The position numbers and the translations under genes are program-made. From positions 18,676,547-18,740,546 of the forward strand of contig NC_092686.1 in the NCBI RefSeq assembly GCF_964275005.1: 64,000 nucleotides of DNA, written 5' to 3'. The notes under the pieces were generated by a model that saw only the letters and a list, made by a program, of their open reading frames with translations, was not told where the DNA came from and ran no database searches. This DNA comes from Diadema setosum (lineage: Eukaryota > Echinodermata > Echinoidea > Diadematoida > Diadematidae). This document shows positions 24,240 through 36,373 of the stretch, piece after piece (position 1 is the stretch's first letter; each line of letters begins with the position of its first letter).

Positions 24240-27200
24240 CGGTGGCCGGGTTACATCCACGGAACTCTAGTCAAAACTCTAGTTCTGTGGTTACATCGTT
24301 ATTTTATACTGTGGCTGCGCTGATCGCCGCCTGCCGGTCAGCGCACGATCTCACAGCAGCTTGTGCGCATACGCAGAGCCGAGAAAACACACACAAGCAG
24401 TGCATATTATGGTGGGGTACCGAGAGCCCAGCCCGGCCCGCCCGGCGCGGCCTCGATCTTTCGGCCGATCGCGAGGGAACGGGTTACTTGTCGCGAGAGA
24501 GATCCACGACAATCCACTCACTCAGCCCAATGACCTACTCACCAGCGTAGCGAGCAGAAAAACATCGCTGGGCGGTGAATTACTAGTACTGTAATGTGGC
24601 CGTCGGTTTCTTCGTCGGGCCAGCGAGCTGGGATTTGTAACTTCTGAACTATAATTATTCGCCTGATTATGGGTTGGTCAATTACGATGACATGTGATTA
24701 GTGATCGCATTTAGTTTGTTGGTTGTCAATTCCAGCTCGTAAATAAACGTAGCACAGCATGAACACGTATTGTACCAACGATCAATCACATTTCCACGAA
24801 AATTTATCACCCACCTCGATCTCCGCGGTATCCTATCTCCGGCCCTGTGTAGGCGATACACCGATAACGGTTTCGCTATACCTCACTTTCCCGTACGTTT
24901 TGCATAGTTGATTTTGTGTTGTTTATTTTTTCATTACATGTACAGTTGTATATCATAATCAATGTCAAGGCCCTACGGCTACAACTGTACAAATGCTTGT
25001 AAACATGAATCACATGCATAAATATGAATTATTATGTCAATAAATAAAAAAAAAAAAAAAAACAGTCCAGGAACCAAAACAGTAAAGATCGAGAAGGACG
25101 ACTAAAACCCGTGTCCATGAATGTTACTGAAGATGGTCGATAGTAGGTGGTTGAAGATAGTAGGTCCTTATAATAATGATGATAGTAACAATGAGGATGA
25201 TAATGGTGATAATAATAAGAATAAGAATAGTAGTAGTATTAGTAGTACAAGTAATTGTATCAGCAGAAGCAGTAGTAGTATAGTAGTGACAATAATAATA
25301 ATGATACAGTAATAATAATAATGATAAATTACTTCATGAAGCGTTGAAATCCAATCTGCAAAATGCTCTTAATCAGTCTTGTCACAGAATAACAAATCTA
25401 ATGGACAAGTATTTCAGAAATGGCAACTCTGCAACATACATAAAACCAGGCCTCAGTGGATTCCATCTCCCTGTTCAAAACAAACCTCTTGAAATTTGCG
25501 CAGCAAAGGCTACCAAATAATATAGAAATTGTCCGAAAGAAGCAAGTGAAAGGCTTGCATAGAAACTCATTATGAAGGAGTCCTTGGGACCATGGAAATT
25601 ACAGTATATCCAGCGAAATTGAAGGTTTACACAGAAAATGTTTTCAGCTGAATAACTTATGAAAGCATCGCACCAAGGAACAATATTTTAGGTATTTTTA
25701 TACCGAGATACAGGAGATTCAGATGTATTACTCTTTATCTTTTGCCAAACACACATCTCCAGAAGGATCAGACCACAAAGGACTTAGTTAGGCCAGTAGG
25801 CAGGTGCATATTGCCAATTCTGAATTTGTACCCTTGCAAAACTTTTCATCCGTGAGCACTAATGATTCGTAATGAATTCAACTTTATAATTTCGTCCCTT
25901 TGCACACTGACTACTTATAGTACCATCCAAAGATAATGTTGCAGAAAATTTGATTCAAAAGACGGAATCCATGCACATGCAAGTGCAGGGTTATAACTTG
26001 GTTTATCCCGAAGCTCAGACAAACATTACATGAGCCCTGTCTATAGCTTTAGGGTTGCTAGGGAATCCATGATTGTAGAAGTGAACTCAATACGAACGTT
26101 TATTGAGCCGTCACTAAGGTTTTGTCATTACTAACAAATAACCAAAAGGCATGTACACCCCACATGACGCCAGTAATGATGTTCAGTAAACAGGTGTAAT
26201 TCTGCTGGAATATCATCACAAGGAATATTTGTCATGTGGACAGATGCATGATACACACAATCTAATACAATATGTATACGACATACAGTGCTTTCCTGAT
26301 ATTATAGGTTTTGTGTATTCTTGAACAAAGGATCTCTACTTTGTCCGAAACTTTGACCGAAATGTCCGACCCTTTTCAGCAAATATAATCTGCACTGATT
26401 TTCAAGACAGTAATCGTCTTAGCAAAAAGTCACATGAACTGTCATCACTCGGGGAAGAAAAAATGTCCATAAATTTTAATACGTGTACACAACTAAAATT
26501 GTCTACTGCTTGTGACAGGATAAATTTCGGAATGTATACCGTGTTATTAGTGTACTGCATATTGTATGCAAACTTCTGCAACAAAGGATCTCCATAGCAA
26601 CCCTTTGCGAGCAACCGATTCTAACCCTGTATTCTATCTTTTGGATCCAAATGTTTTTGACACAGGTTGAATAGTCTCTGTCACGGTGCAGGTAAGGAAA
26701 TGTTCATAAATTTGAATACATTATGGAAATGGTCTGTTCGAATACAACTGTACGTTACAAAATGCTCTGCTGTCGTGCGGGTTGGCAAATAAAACGCCTA
26801 AATTCCCTCTACAGATCAATTAGCAAATTCTCAATAACCTCAAAATAAAAATAAAGTGGTCATATCGTATCGATAAATGTATCTTTTTGTGACCTGTATA
26901 GTCGGATGTCGTTCGCAATGTTTCTACATGAAATGCGGGCTACTTGTGATTAGGAATTCTGACCTTAGTGTGGTAACTGAAATAGTCGAGCAAGACATGG
27001 CTTAGTGTTCAAATTTCATGCATACTTCCAATGATTTCTAGACCAATTCGAGAGCTTGTTCCAGCTCATAAGGTGTTTTCTCCAACATTCAGGAGGAATT
27101 TCAGTCAGAACTCTGAATCCAACTATTTTTGACAGGTTCTCTGAGCTGTTTCTGCCACTAAGCAGGGACGAAAATATAACTTGAAATTCACTACAAAACT

Positions 27201-28530
27201 GGTCTAGTACGCTATGCAGGTGAGTGGAACAAAGTGGAACACAAGATTTGTGAGTATTGATGTCGGACTCAGAAACGAAGTCGCGTTTCCTTCTTTACCA
27301 GAGTTAGTTGCATAAATCTCAGGACACCTAGGACAGAAAAAGAAACGAGTGATTGTTTCCTTCTTTGCTCTTTGTGTTTATTGCGAAACTGTTTCAATAC
27401 ACATGTATAGTACCATGGTTATCATGTACAAATGCTAAAGGGATAGGATTAGCTTGTGCTAATGTGAAAACCAACCACAGAGAAAAATATATTATCAAAA
27501 CGAGATCTGTAGGAAATACACCAAACACTCACTACCACAGTTAATGTATGTGTAGGCATAATGACAACACACCAACTTACATTATATATTTCTTTCACCA
27601 TCCACTGCACAGGGATTTTGACAAGGGTGAGCACATCCCGTTTGCATGTAAATCTTGCACATATTCTGTCTTGTATATTTTGGGGGATAAGAGGCTTTGC
27701 CATTTTCAACCTTCAAATCCATGATGATGTCGAGTTGCGAACTTCACAGTCTACATCAAACCAACAGTTTATCATGGAGGTAGGAGATAGACCGCCATGT
27801 GTTGATATAGAGAAGCATCCCACCTCACGAACTATAAACCCTGTTCTGTCAATGAGGATGTGCATATCATATTCATATATGTTTTGCTGGCAGAATGTGC
27901 ATACAAACGTTTTAGCATAGGGATGGGGTGAAACAAAGTCTAAATAACTAGTTACCGCAAGATGGAGGCATAATAAGTAGCTTTGCAGACAATAAAAATA
28001 CAAAGAAAATGTTTAGAAATATCTGCAGCCTTTGCAGACAATAAAAATACAAAGAAAATGTTTAGAAATATCTCCATCCAATACATACTTGTATACACAT
28101 TATCGGTAAAATGTCTTGTACAATTTTTTTTTTCCACATGTAGTTTTATACATGTATCAGCCACAAAGGAAGTTCGTCATCTCTGGCGTGTTCTGTTAGA
28201 TTTACTCACCTATTCAGCATTTTACCATATCACTAGTGTCTTGAAATGAACATAATGTCTCATACAGTAATTGATACCTGCATATAAGTGCATAAAGAAT
28301 CACTCATGCGTAATAGATAGTAGGCCTACAACAAAGGGATACTTCACTATGTTACATGTACTATGAGCACACATCTCATAGAATAATCGTAAGACCTAAC
28401 CAAACTAAGAGCAACCAGTGTCGTCTATTGAAAGTATGTTGCAAGATCCAAGATACAAGGAAAATGGTTGTGGAAGGAATATAAAGTTCGACCCTATAAC
28501 CATCTCGGTACCCTTTGACCTCCTGATAAC
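24240..28530. other. Left part of the TTAA element, no clear gene
   Basis: A CpG-rich patch at about 24290-24620 could be promoter-like. An AATAAA with A-run at 25038-25062 looks like a retroposon or transcript tail. An imperfect AAT/AGT trinucleotide repeat fills 25160-25325 and a 49-bp direct duplication lies at 27981-28078. Minus-strand frames at 27449-28003 were inspected but not recognised. Confidence 0.45.
27981..28078 (+). repeat. Two-copy 49-bp tandem duplication
   Basis: The unit beginning CTTTGCAGACAATAAAAATA is repeated with one or two differences near its end, implying a recent local duplication. Confidence 0.9.
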
Positions 28531-29023
28531 CTACATAGTGCCCGTTAGCAGATGAGTACTGTACTCGGTTCTAATGGCCCAGACAGAACAGGAGGGAACC
28601 ACTCTTCGATTGCCAGCGCCCAATTTGTCGTGCTGCCAATGGACGTACAATGTATGTGCGATATGACGCGTGACGGTATGATCTGTTGCCCCTGTCTGCG
28701 GCCCAGGCGTGCTGGTTCTCCAGGTTGTGGCGAACGATGTCGAGTACAGCTGGGTCCAAACAGAGGCGACGGAATCGTGCAGAGAGCGAGTGACACTGCA
28801 TGTTAGCTTTTCTGCAGCATTTTTTCTCTACGTCATGCGCCATCTCCCTGCACCGCCCACATTTGCACCATGGAGGCACGGCTTCTGGCTCTGGCTCTCG
28901 TGGCGGCTGTGGCGGTGGATGAACAAACTGCTCGAAGAAATCTTCGAATAGTCCAGCTGTCCTTTTCAAGTTCGTGATGGCCAGCTCATTGACTTGATCC
29001 CTGGTGAGCGCCTCCACCTTGGC
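28531..29023 (-). CDS. Terminal exon with P2X7 C-terminal ballast-like zinc domain
   Basis: The minus-strand exon follows an acceptor with a pyrimidine tract ('tctctcatgcgtag', exon from 29023); a second acceptor at 29000 is possible. It reads AKVEALTRDQVNELAITNLK, then a proline-rich linker, then WCKCGRCREM, EKKCCRK, a Cys at 'MQC', FRRLCLDPAVLDIV and YRHASYRTYIV. This is the Cys/His pattern of the P2X7 cytoplasmic 'ballast' domain, which in vertebrates coordinates zinc and which invertebrates also carry in proteins without a channel. The last motif, RVVPSCSVWAIR, is in the next frame, so one extra base near 28640-28645 breaks the frame; in that frame the stop is at 28531-28533, otherwise it falls at 28571. 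No P2X channel part is present. It is the best-recognised coding segment of the TTAA element. Confidence 0.8.
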
Positions 29024-30679
29024 CTACGCATGAGAGACAGAAATAAATAAGAAAAATAATGAAACAAATTCTGCCTACAGCTGTACATCAAAAGTACTGT
29101 AACACAAAATGCGCATGCATTAATTCATTGACTGTTGATTGTTTGTTTTTGTTTGCATGTTGGTTGACTAGACATCATAACATTCAATGGTAATAGATGA
29201 TATTATCATGTATTAAGACTTGTTGCTGCAATAAAGGATGCCCATATGGCGACCCTAAAAGCTTGTTCGAGCTCATGCGATGCTTGTCCGCGCTTCGGGA
29301 GCAAGTAGGAGCATAAAACCATATTGTGTCTCTTGTGTCCAGTATTGTTTGTTGCAGGTTCTAGAATTGTTGTCAATGCTAATGAACGGGTTTCTCATGT
29401 ATTCAGATTGTATTTTTGTAAACAAATAATGACAACCCAACAAACTTTGTCCGCGCTCATGTGAAGTTTGTAACAGCGTCGTGAACAAGGAAGATTCTGA
29501 CTGTCTGTGACAAGTTCTTCGAATTGTTGTCAATGAGCGCATGGAAGGAAACAAGTATAATTGTGTAAATCTGGATACAGTACGAAAATGGTTTATGGAG
29601 CAGATTGCAAGTTTCTCCTCCAAATTCAATACGGTCTGTGGGAAAACCAAACCCCGTCTTATCAAACCCCACAAGCCACAGGCGATTAAATTACCACTAT
29701 AAAACATTGTCTTTGGACTTATATGCTCTAGGCGTCACATTAGTATGATGGTTTTATGGCAAATACGTTTCTAAAATATTTTATGTTGAGCATATAGGTT
29801 CAGGTACATAATTTTGTCAGTCAACTTAATCAATATTTGTGAGTCAAATCATGTAGAAAATCTTTCATTGTACCAATATATCTTCCATATTGTAATTCAT
29901 TTAGCAATGCATCAGATTTTCTTGAGGTAACCCTGAATCTTTGGTCATTACTAAACTACAAGATACAATGTAACACGACATATCAATTTATCATATGCAG
30001 CTCTGATTGGGATTTCCGATACTTGGCTTAGAAAATTGATTCTGTCTCCTAAATTTGATTTGGAATTGACGAAATTGTGCTAACTAAACTGTGTTGCAAC
30101 CTTTCCAAATTCATACCGAAATCGAACAACTGATGAGCCCTACATGTACAAAACTTGTACACTGTATATGTGGCTTCATAACAAACTTCAAGCTTCAAAA
30201 AGTCTACTATTTTTCAAGTGCATCCACGATTTCCCTGCAAACACATGTCAAGGTAACCAGAACTATTTCTGCTATTCCTGTTACCATACTCTAAAGGTAC
30301 AGTAGTTAGGTGAAGATTCGATGAACAGAAGTAAATGGGAGGCTTCTTATTTTAATGTCCTATTGACTTCACAGCAGCAAATCTTTATCAATGCTTCAGA
30401 GTAACTAAATGTATGTAAACAGGATTGAAGAGAAAAAAGAGCAACAAACGCTTCTCTCCCTGTCTCCTCTTTCCCCTGCCATGAACAATTCAGAAAAAAA
30501 TACCCCCCCCCCCTCCTTTTTCCCCTAGCGTGAATGACGAGAAAGAAAATCCGCAAGACTTCCTCGAATTCTTGAAGTTCTTTTCTGTCTCTTTTTTTCC
30601 CCTCGCACATGAAAGATGCAAAACACACACAGACCCAAGACAGAGACCACTACCATCAGAAAAACAAAAACACCAACTA
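29024..30679. other. Intron-like DNA of the ballast-domain gene
   Basis: No exon or repeat family recognised. A pyrimidine-rich stretch with C-run lies at 30450-30530. Confidence 0.4.
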
Positions 30680-31394
30680 CAGTCAAACTCGGATACCTCG
30701 ACGTCGGATAAGCCGAATATCACTTACCTCGGGGGCAACATGAAAGTCCCGATTGTTCCTATGGAGTTTCCGTGTATTAAAATTCGCGTAGCTCGAAAAA
30801 GATAACTCGAAGTTCGGTTACCTCGAAGGGAAATCTAATGTCCCGATCTTAATTAACTTATTGTTTTTCCCAGCATGTTGCTCGAATCGAAATTGCAAGC
30901 ATCACTCAGCATCTCCGATTAAGCGCGCGTGGACCGCGAAGACATGTCACAAATGTTTTCACACTCGATTGTAATCTGATAATCGCGCGCCCAAAGAAAT
31001 ACCCGGTACACAGCTGACAAGAAAAATCCCCAACACCTACCAACACTCGTACATGGTATGCACATAGCACCCGTGCCAATGGAGTGCTTACGAAAGCACT
31101 ACGCGCTGCCCCATCATCTGCTTTTCTTTAACCACTGTGTTTTGATTTTTGATCGAGATAGTCATACCGTGCGCGTAGATTTCTCAACCGTCGGGAGCAC
31201 CTGCTTACGTTTTTGCCATTAATCACGCTCCACTGTCAAAACATCAATCTTTTTGAAGATTTTTTGCCTTTCACGAAGTTTGTTTCATTTATTCTTCCCC
31301 GAGAACGCAAGCACTGAAACTTTTTTTTTTCTTCCAGCAATGCGATTATGAAAATCTGGAAGTATAGGCCGATCACAATGAAGAATAGAATACA

Positions 31395-33165
31395 CAGGGC
31401 TCCGCACTAACTTTTATCGGGCCACCAATATCATTGATTTTTATTTTCTGGTGGTCGAAAGTAAAATCTGGTGACACACACAAAAAAAAAAAAACAGAAA
31501 AACTAAATCGGTCATACTAAACATAGAAAAATTGATATTAAGCATTACTGAAGTGATACAGATGCCCATGTCTAAAACAAATGAATAGAAAATTCAATCA
31601 TCTTACTCTGTGTTTTAAGATTTGACAAATAGGCGTAGAGATTATTATAAAAGTTGATGCCTATATATTTAGGAGGTCAAAACTTACGTTTGAAATGAGA
31701 AAATGGGAGCATTTGCTGACATTTGTTAGCATCCGACATTTGTTTTATCATTGTAAAAAGCCGAAATTTACCGTTATTCATTTTTAAATGTAAAAGCAAA
31801 CAACCGACATTCATTTTAGAATCATACGGAGTTTAATGCTATCCTAATCCATTTCCAAACGTGAAAGCAAACATCCGCTATTTGTTTTAGCATGTAACTG
31901 AGCGGATTAATGCCATTAATCATTTCCAAATGTTAAAGCAACAATCTGTTATTTATTTTTGCATCGTACGGAGCAGAATATTACTGTTATTCATTTCAAA
32001 CATCCGACATTTATTTCATTATCGAATGGAGCCGAATGTTACTGCTGTCCACTTCCGACAGTGAAATGAATCATCTGACAATTATTTTATCATCGCACGG
32101 AGCCGAATGTTACTGTTTTTCATTTTTGAACGTCAAGGCAGACATCAGACATTTTGGACCATCAAGCGTATAGCTGAATGTTACTGATATTTATTTCGAA
32201 ATGTACCATAGCAAATATCCAATATTTTTTTTATCATCGTATGGGGCAGAATGTTACTGCTATTCACTTCCAAACATGCCAAACGTAAAAGCAATCATTC
32301 GACATGTATTTTAGCATCTTCCGGAGCTGAATGTCATTGACATTTACTTTCGAACGTAAAAGCACATCCGGCATTTATTTTAGCATCTTCCGGAGCTAAA
32401 TGTTATTGCAATTTACTTTCGAACGTCAAAGCAAACATCCAGCATTTATTTTATCATCGTAAGGAGTTGAATATTATTGTTACTCTTTTCCGAACGTCAA
32501 AGCAAACATCAAACATTAATTTTACCATTAAACGCAGCTGAATGTTACTGATATTCATTTCGAAATTTAAAAGCAAACATCAGACAGTTATTTCAGCATC
32601 GTATGGACATGATGGAGCAGAATATTACTGCTATTCACTTCCGAACATAAAAACGATCATCTGACATCTATTTTGGCATCTTCCGGAGCCGAATAATATT
32701 GCTATTTCCTTTCGAAAGTATAAGGAAACATCCGACATTTATTTAACCATCGTACGGAGTTTAATGTTATTGTTTTTCATTTCCAAACGTCATAGCAAAA
32801 ATTCGACATTTATTTCAGCGTCTTCCGGAGCCGAATGTTATCCTTATTCATTTCCGAACGCAAAATCAAATATCTGACATTAGTTTTAGCACCATACGGA
32901 GCTGAGTCTTATCATTTTTCATTTCCAAAAGTATGAGCAAACATCCGACATCTATTTTAGTATCATACCGAGTCGAATATTACCGTCATTCATTTCCACA
33001 ATTAAACGCAAACCTCTGACATTTATTTTAGCATCTTACGGAGCCGATTGTTACCGCTGTTCATTTTCAAAAGTAAAGGCAAACATCTGACTTTTCTTTT
33101 TTTTTTTTTTTTTTTTGGTGGCGCGATCGGGCCACCAAAATCTTGATTTCTGAAATCTTGATTTC
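31395..33165. mobile_element. hAT-like 'GGGCCACCAA' element with minisatellite core
   Basis: It begins CAGGGCTCCGCACTAAC, matching the complete small copy at 16553, and has 'cgggccacc' at 31418. On the right, 'ggtggcgcgatcgggccacc' lies at 33118-33137 next to a T-run, but the expected GTTAGTG-GAGCCCTG end is not visible, so that end seems truncated or rearranged. Confidence 0.6.
31715..33095 (+). repeat. About 70-bp minisatellite, roughly 19 copies
   Basis: The imperfect unit contains 'catccgacatttattttagc', 'atcttccggagc', 'gaatgttactg', 'tattcatttccgaacg' and 'aaagcaaa'. Divergence between units is high, perhaps 15-25% by eye. Confidence 0.88.
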
Positions 33166-33512
33166 ATTTCCAATTTTCACTCAATTCATTCATATAAAAG
33201 TTTATTCAATTCCAGTTGACAAGCATGCAAATAATCAGCAGGCACTGTAACAGACACCATGTTGTACATCGATAAACGTCGAACATCGATAAACATCGGA
33301 TACGTCGAAGAAAATTCGACGTACGCGTACCTCGAAATTCGCGTACCTCGAACCATTTTCTTCAGTCCCGACGAATTCGAGGTATCCGAGTTTGACTGTA
33401 CTAGTAAAGAGACAGAAGTGCTAGACAGGGTTGGGGCCTGGGAAGGGCTACCGACAAAGGAACACGGCGCGCACAAGCATTCTTTCGTGAGATCGTATTA
33501 CAACTGGCACCT

Positions 33513-33636
33513 AGCCTTTTGTCAAGGCCCTCTCGCTGTAATGGGCGAGCGAAGCGAGCCCAGCCGAGCGCGCCAGCGCAACCCCACTCAGCTGGGCTCT
33601 CTTCACCATACAGCGAGAGGGCCTTGACAAAAGGCT
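33513..33636. mobile_element. 124-bp hairpin MITE with 11-bp target duplication
   Basis: The ends AGCCTTTTGTCAAGGCCCTC are inverted at both sides for about 30 bases. Flanks AACTGGCACCT (33502-33512) and AACTGGCATCT (33637-33647) match in 10 of 11 bases. A 9-11-bp duplication suggests the Mutator group. Confidence 0.82.
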
Positions 33637-33737
33637 AACTGGCATCTGGTCATGGCCTGGGAACAGCGCCAAGAGTATAGTCTTGTCACAGACCCCAATT
33701 ATTAGACCTGGTAACATGGTACCCAATAGGGTTACAG

Positions 33738-33975
33738 CTCGTTATTCCAAAGGTTTGTCATTCCGAAGGCTCTTCAGTCCGCAGATTCGTTATTCCGAAG
33801 ATTTGTTTTTCCAAATATCATTTCGGATTAACAAATCTTTGGAATAACGCCACAAATGTTCAGATTGATGAACCTTTTTCATTTTCGGATTAACGAACCT
33901 CTAGGTATTGGGAATATGTGTGTTTCGGAGTAACGAACCTTCGGAATAATGACCCTTCAGAATATCGAACATTCA
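33738..33975. repeat. Diverged TTCGG-family copy
   Basis: Contains 'ctcgttattccaaaggt', 'aataacgccacaaatgttc' and 'acgaacctctaggtattggg', shared with the arms of the giant repeat (23480, 60370). This copy is more diverged. Confidence 0.75.
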
Positions 33976-34580
33976 TTATGTTTGTTTGAGGTATATGTAC
34001 ATTGTACATTGCTCTAGTTTATTGAGATTTGCTACATCCACCTTTGAAGTTTTACCCAATTTTACCCAAAGTCTAATCAAGTGATTATCCCACCTTGCTT
34101 CACCCTTGTGCAAAGTTTAGTGAAATTTGCTTGATCCAGTCTTGAGTTTTAATATCACACAGTGAATTTTTAGAATTTGACCTTGACCTTTGACTCTTGC
34201 CAATTTTACACAAAATGTTATCAAGTTAGTGCCCTATCATATTTTACCCTTGTGCCAAGTTTGCTGAAATTTGCTCAATACAGTCTTGAGTTATTGCATA
34301 AACTGTTTTAGATGACCTTCACTTTTGACCTCCGACCAATTTCTAATCAAGTGATTGCCCAATCATACTTCATAGTCGGACTATGTTTGGTCAAATTCCG
34401 CTCAGTATTACTCAAGTTATCGCGTATACTAAAGTAGACAGACAGACCTACAACCCAAAAATATCATGCCTCAAGCACCCATCGGACAGAGGAATAAAAA
34501 GGATTCATGGTCAAATTTGTGGGCATTTTATTGTCAATAAGCCTGTGCATAACAATGATAATTTTTAGTTTGATACTCAC
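33976..34580. repeat. Dispersed repeat with 'tgacctttgac' units
   Basis: About three units of roughly 120 bases share 'acccttgtgc(a/c)aagttt', 'tgaaatttgct' and 'cagtcttgagtt'. No protein. Confidence 0.55.
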
Positions 34581-34656
34581 CTGACTTGGTTCAGGAGGGT
34601 CTTAGAGTTGATCGGTGAAAACAACACTCCTCTGCGCAGAGGAGCTCTCCTACGAG
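34581..34656 (-). CDS. Internal exon C of the ballast-domain gene (predicted)
   Basis: Acceptor 'tgtgtttacag' (exon from 34656) and donor GTGAGT after 34581 bound a 76-base segment whose only sensible open frame reads RRRAPLRRGVLFSPINSKTL followed by LNQV. It opens with two bases that complete a codon and closes with AG. Exon B ends with one base, so the phases fit exactly; its last two bases can pair with the alternative 29000 acceptor of the ballast exon. The segment is basic and not a known domain. Prediction rests on splice sites and phase. Confidence 0.55.
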
Positions 34657-36275
34657 CTGTAAACACAAACAAAGCATACTTAATTAACCACATACCATGT
34701 ACATGTAATGCAACAAAGTCATTGATAATTACTTTCAATTATACTAATGACATATGTATTTTCCGAATGAGTGTCAGTAAATGACATTTTCATGTCGAGT
34801 CGAGTACAAAATTTTACAGTTTGATCCTAGATTTTTAGAGTCCTAGTTATCAACGAGCAAGGTAGCACAACACTCCTAGAAAGAACACATCAGTATGTAT
34901 TATGGTCAAGAAAATTCTCAGGGATACGTGAAAAAAAAATGTACCCAAAAATATATGCTAATTGGCTGAAAAAAAAGTGCAGATATAGGGTGTTGCAAAT
35001 GCTCTTTTATACACAATTTGTGATCACGATATTGTCTTTTTAATATGGATGGGAATAACATATTGAAAAGGCAATCATTGTACAGTGCATTTACCATGAA
35101 AAGTATGATGTGTGGCAAACAGCAGCAATGACCTTGAGTATAATACAGTGTACTTCTCAAAAAGTAAAGGTTACAAACATTCTTTTACAACAAACTCCTA
35201 AAATTGAATGGTAATTGGTCAATGGGTATACACTGTAGGACACACTGTGTAGAGTATAGAGTACACATGTATTGTTCCTTTACAATGTAGCTGAGGGATC
35301 ACACTCTTATCAAAGCAATGGTTTTAAGAGTTTTAATAAAATCATTTGATTTGTATACCGGTATATGAAATAAAAACATTTTTTCTGAATAACTCACAAA
35401 CTAAACATCGTCTGGTATACTAAAGGCAGTATTCTGACCAAAGAAAACATGTTTTTTTTTAATGTTTTCTCTGAGAGGAACATTTGGATCAGTTGGATGG
35501 CCATTTGCATTCTTTCATTCCTTATTCAGAACATTGCTTCCAATGCACAAGTTATTTCAGCTGGCATTTTTCCTCTGAGATACGAGGCCGAAGATATCTT
35601 GGGCTGCAGAACTTAAAATAACACTAATTTTGCTGATGGTAAACTTCCACTTCAGCAGAACATTTCTGGAAAGAAATAACAGGAACAATGAGTACCGGTA
35701 TATAACTTGATGTTTCCAGCAGGATACATCCTAAATACTGCATGCTATTTTATGGGTAAAATCAGCAAAAGACTCAAGAAGTCAGATGAATTCCCAGCAC
35801 TGTTCGTTACAAGGTATCCAGAAATTGGCCAATCATGAGCTATTTTCCATGTTTGGTGTTAGATATCAGCATATCTATCCAAATCAAAATAACTCATCCC
35901 AATGTCATGACTGCTTTAGTTGACCAATAAAGGTCTTGAGTTTGAACTTACTTAGTAACTGTAAGTCACCTTTTTTTTTTTTTTTTTCGTATCACCGAAC
36001 AGATGATAAGGAGGTTTGTGTATGAATACATTACACTATTCATGTACTGTGTCTTCAGAGGCAACCATCTACTATTAGCCACTCAGGAAAAACAAACTGT
36101 ATGGGGGAGGGCTATTGACAGGCTTAATGAATATTCCAGAATAGTCGGCATCTCTGGGTTTATAGGATATTTTTGTTATCCATCCCGACAGGATTATGCT
36201 GTAAGAACAAACAATGATCACAAAATAAATTTCGGACCCTATCAATACTACAATGTACGCTTCAAGAAATCTCAC
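34657..36275. other. Intron-like DNA between predicted exons C and B
   Basis: AT-rich with a T-run near 35972-35988. No exon-like segment or repeat family recognised. Confidence 0.4.
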
Positions 36276-36373
36276 TTGAAGTATCTACCGGCTGGCCCAA
36301 TTCTTGAGTCCTTGGGAGTTTGAGACGTATCTGGACAGAGCTTCCTGCAGGTAGATCTTCAGCAGTAGTTGCT
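36276..36373 (-). CDS. Internal exon B of the ballast-domain gene (predicted)
   Basis: Acceptor 'atgtttttcag' (exon from 36373) and donor GTGAGA after 36276 enclose 98 bases. The open frame reads ATTAEDLPAGSSVQIRLKLP then RTQELGQPVDTS: low-complexity-free, protein-like sequence of unknown family. It starts with one base that completes AGA from exon A and ends with one base that completes ACT from exon C. Two successive phase matches make a spliced minus-strand gene much more likely than chance. Confidence 0.6.

Larger units (their letters stand above)
30680..33398. mobile_element. 2.7-kb pogo/Tigger-like element with TA target
   Basis: The ends are CAGTCAAACTCGGATACCTC and its complement, flanked by TA (30678-30679, 33399-33400). 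Just inside each end are further 'tacctcga' words. The CAGT start and TA target fit the pogo branch of Tc1/mariner. No transposase was seen; most of the interior is a later insertion and a tandem repeat. It lies inside the intron before the ballast exon. Confidence 0.85.
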
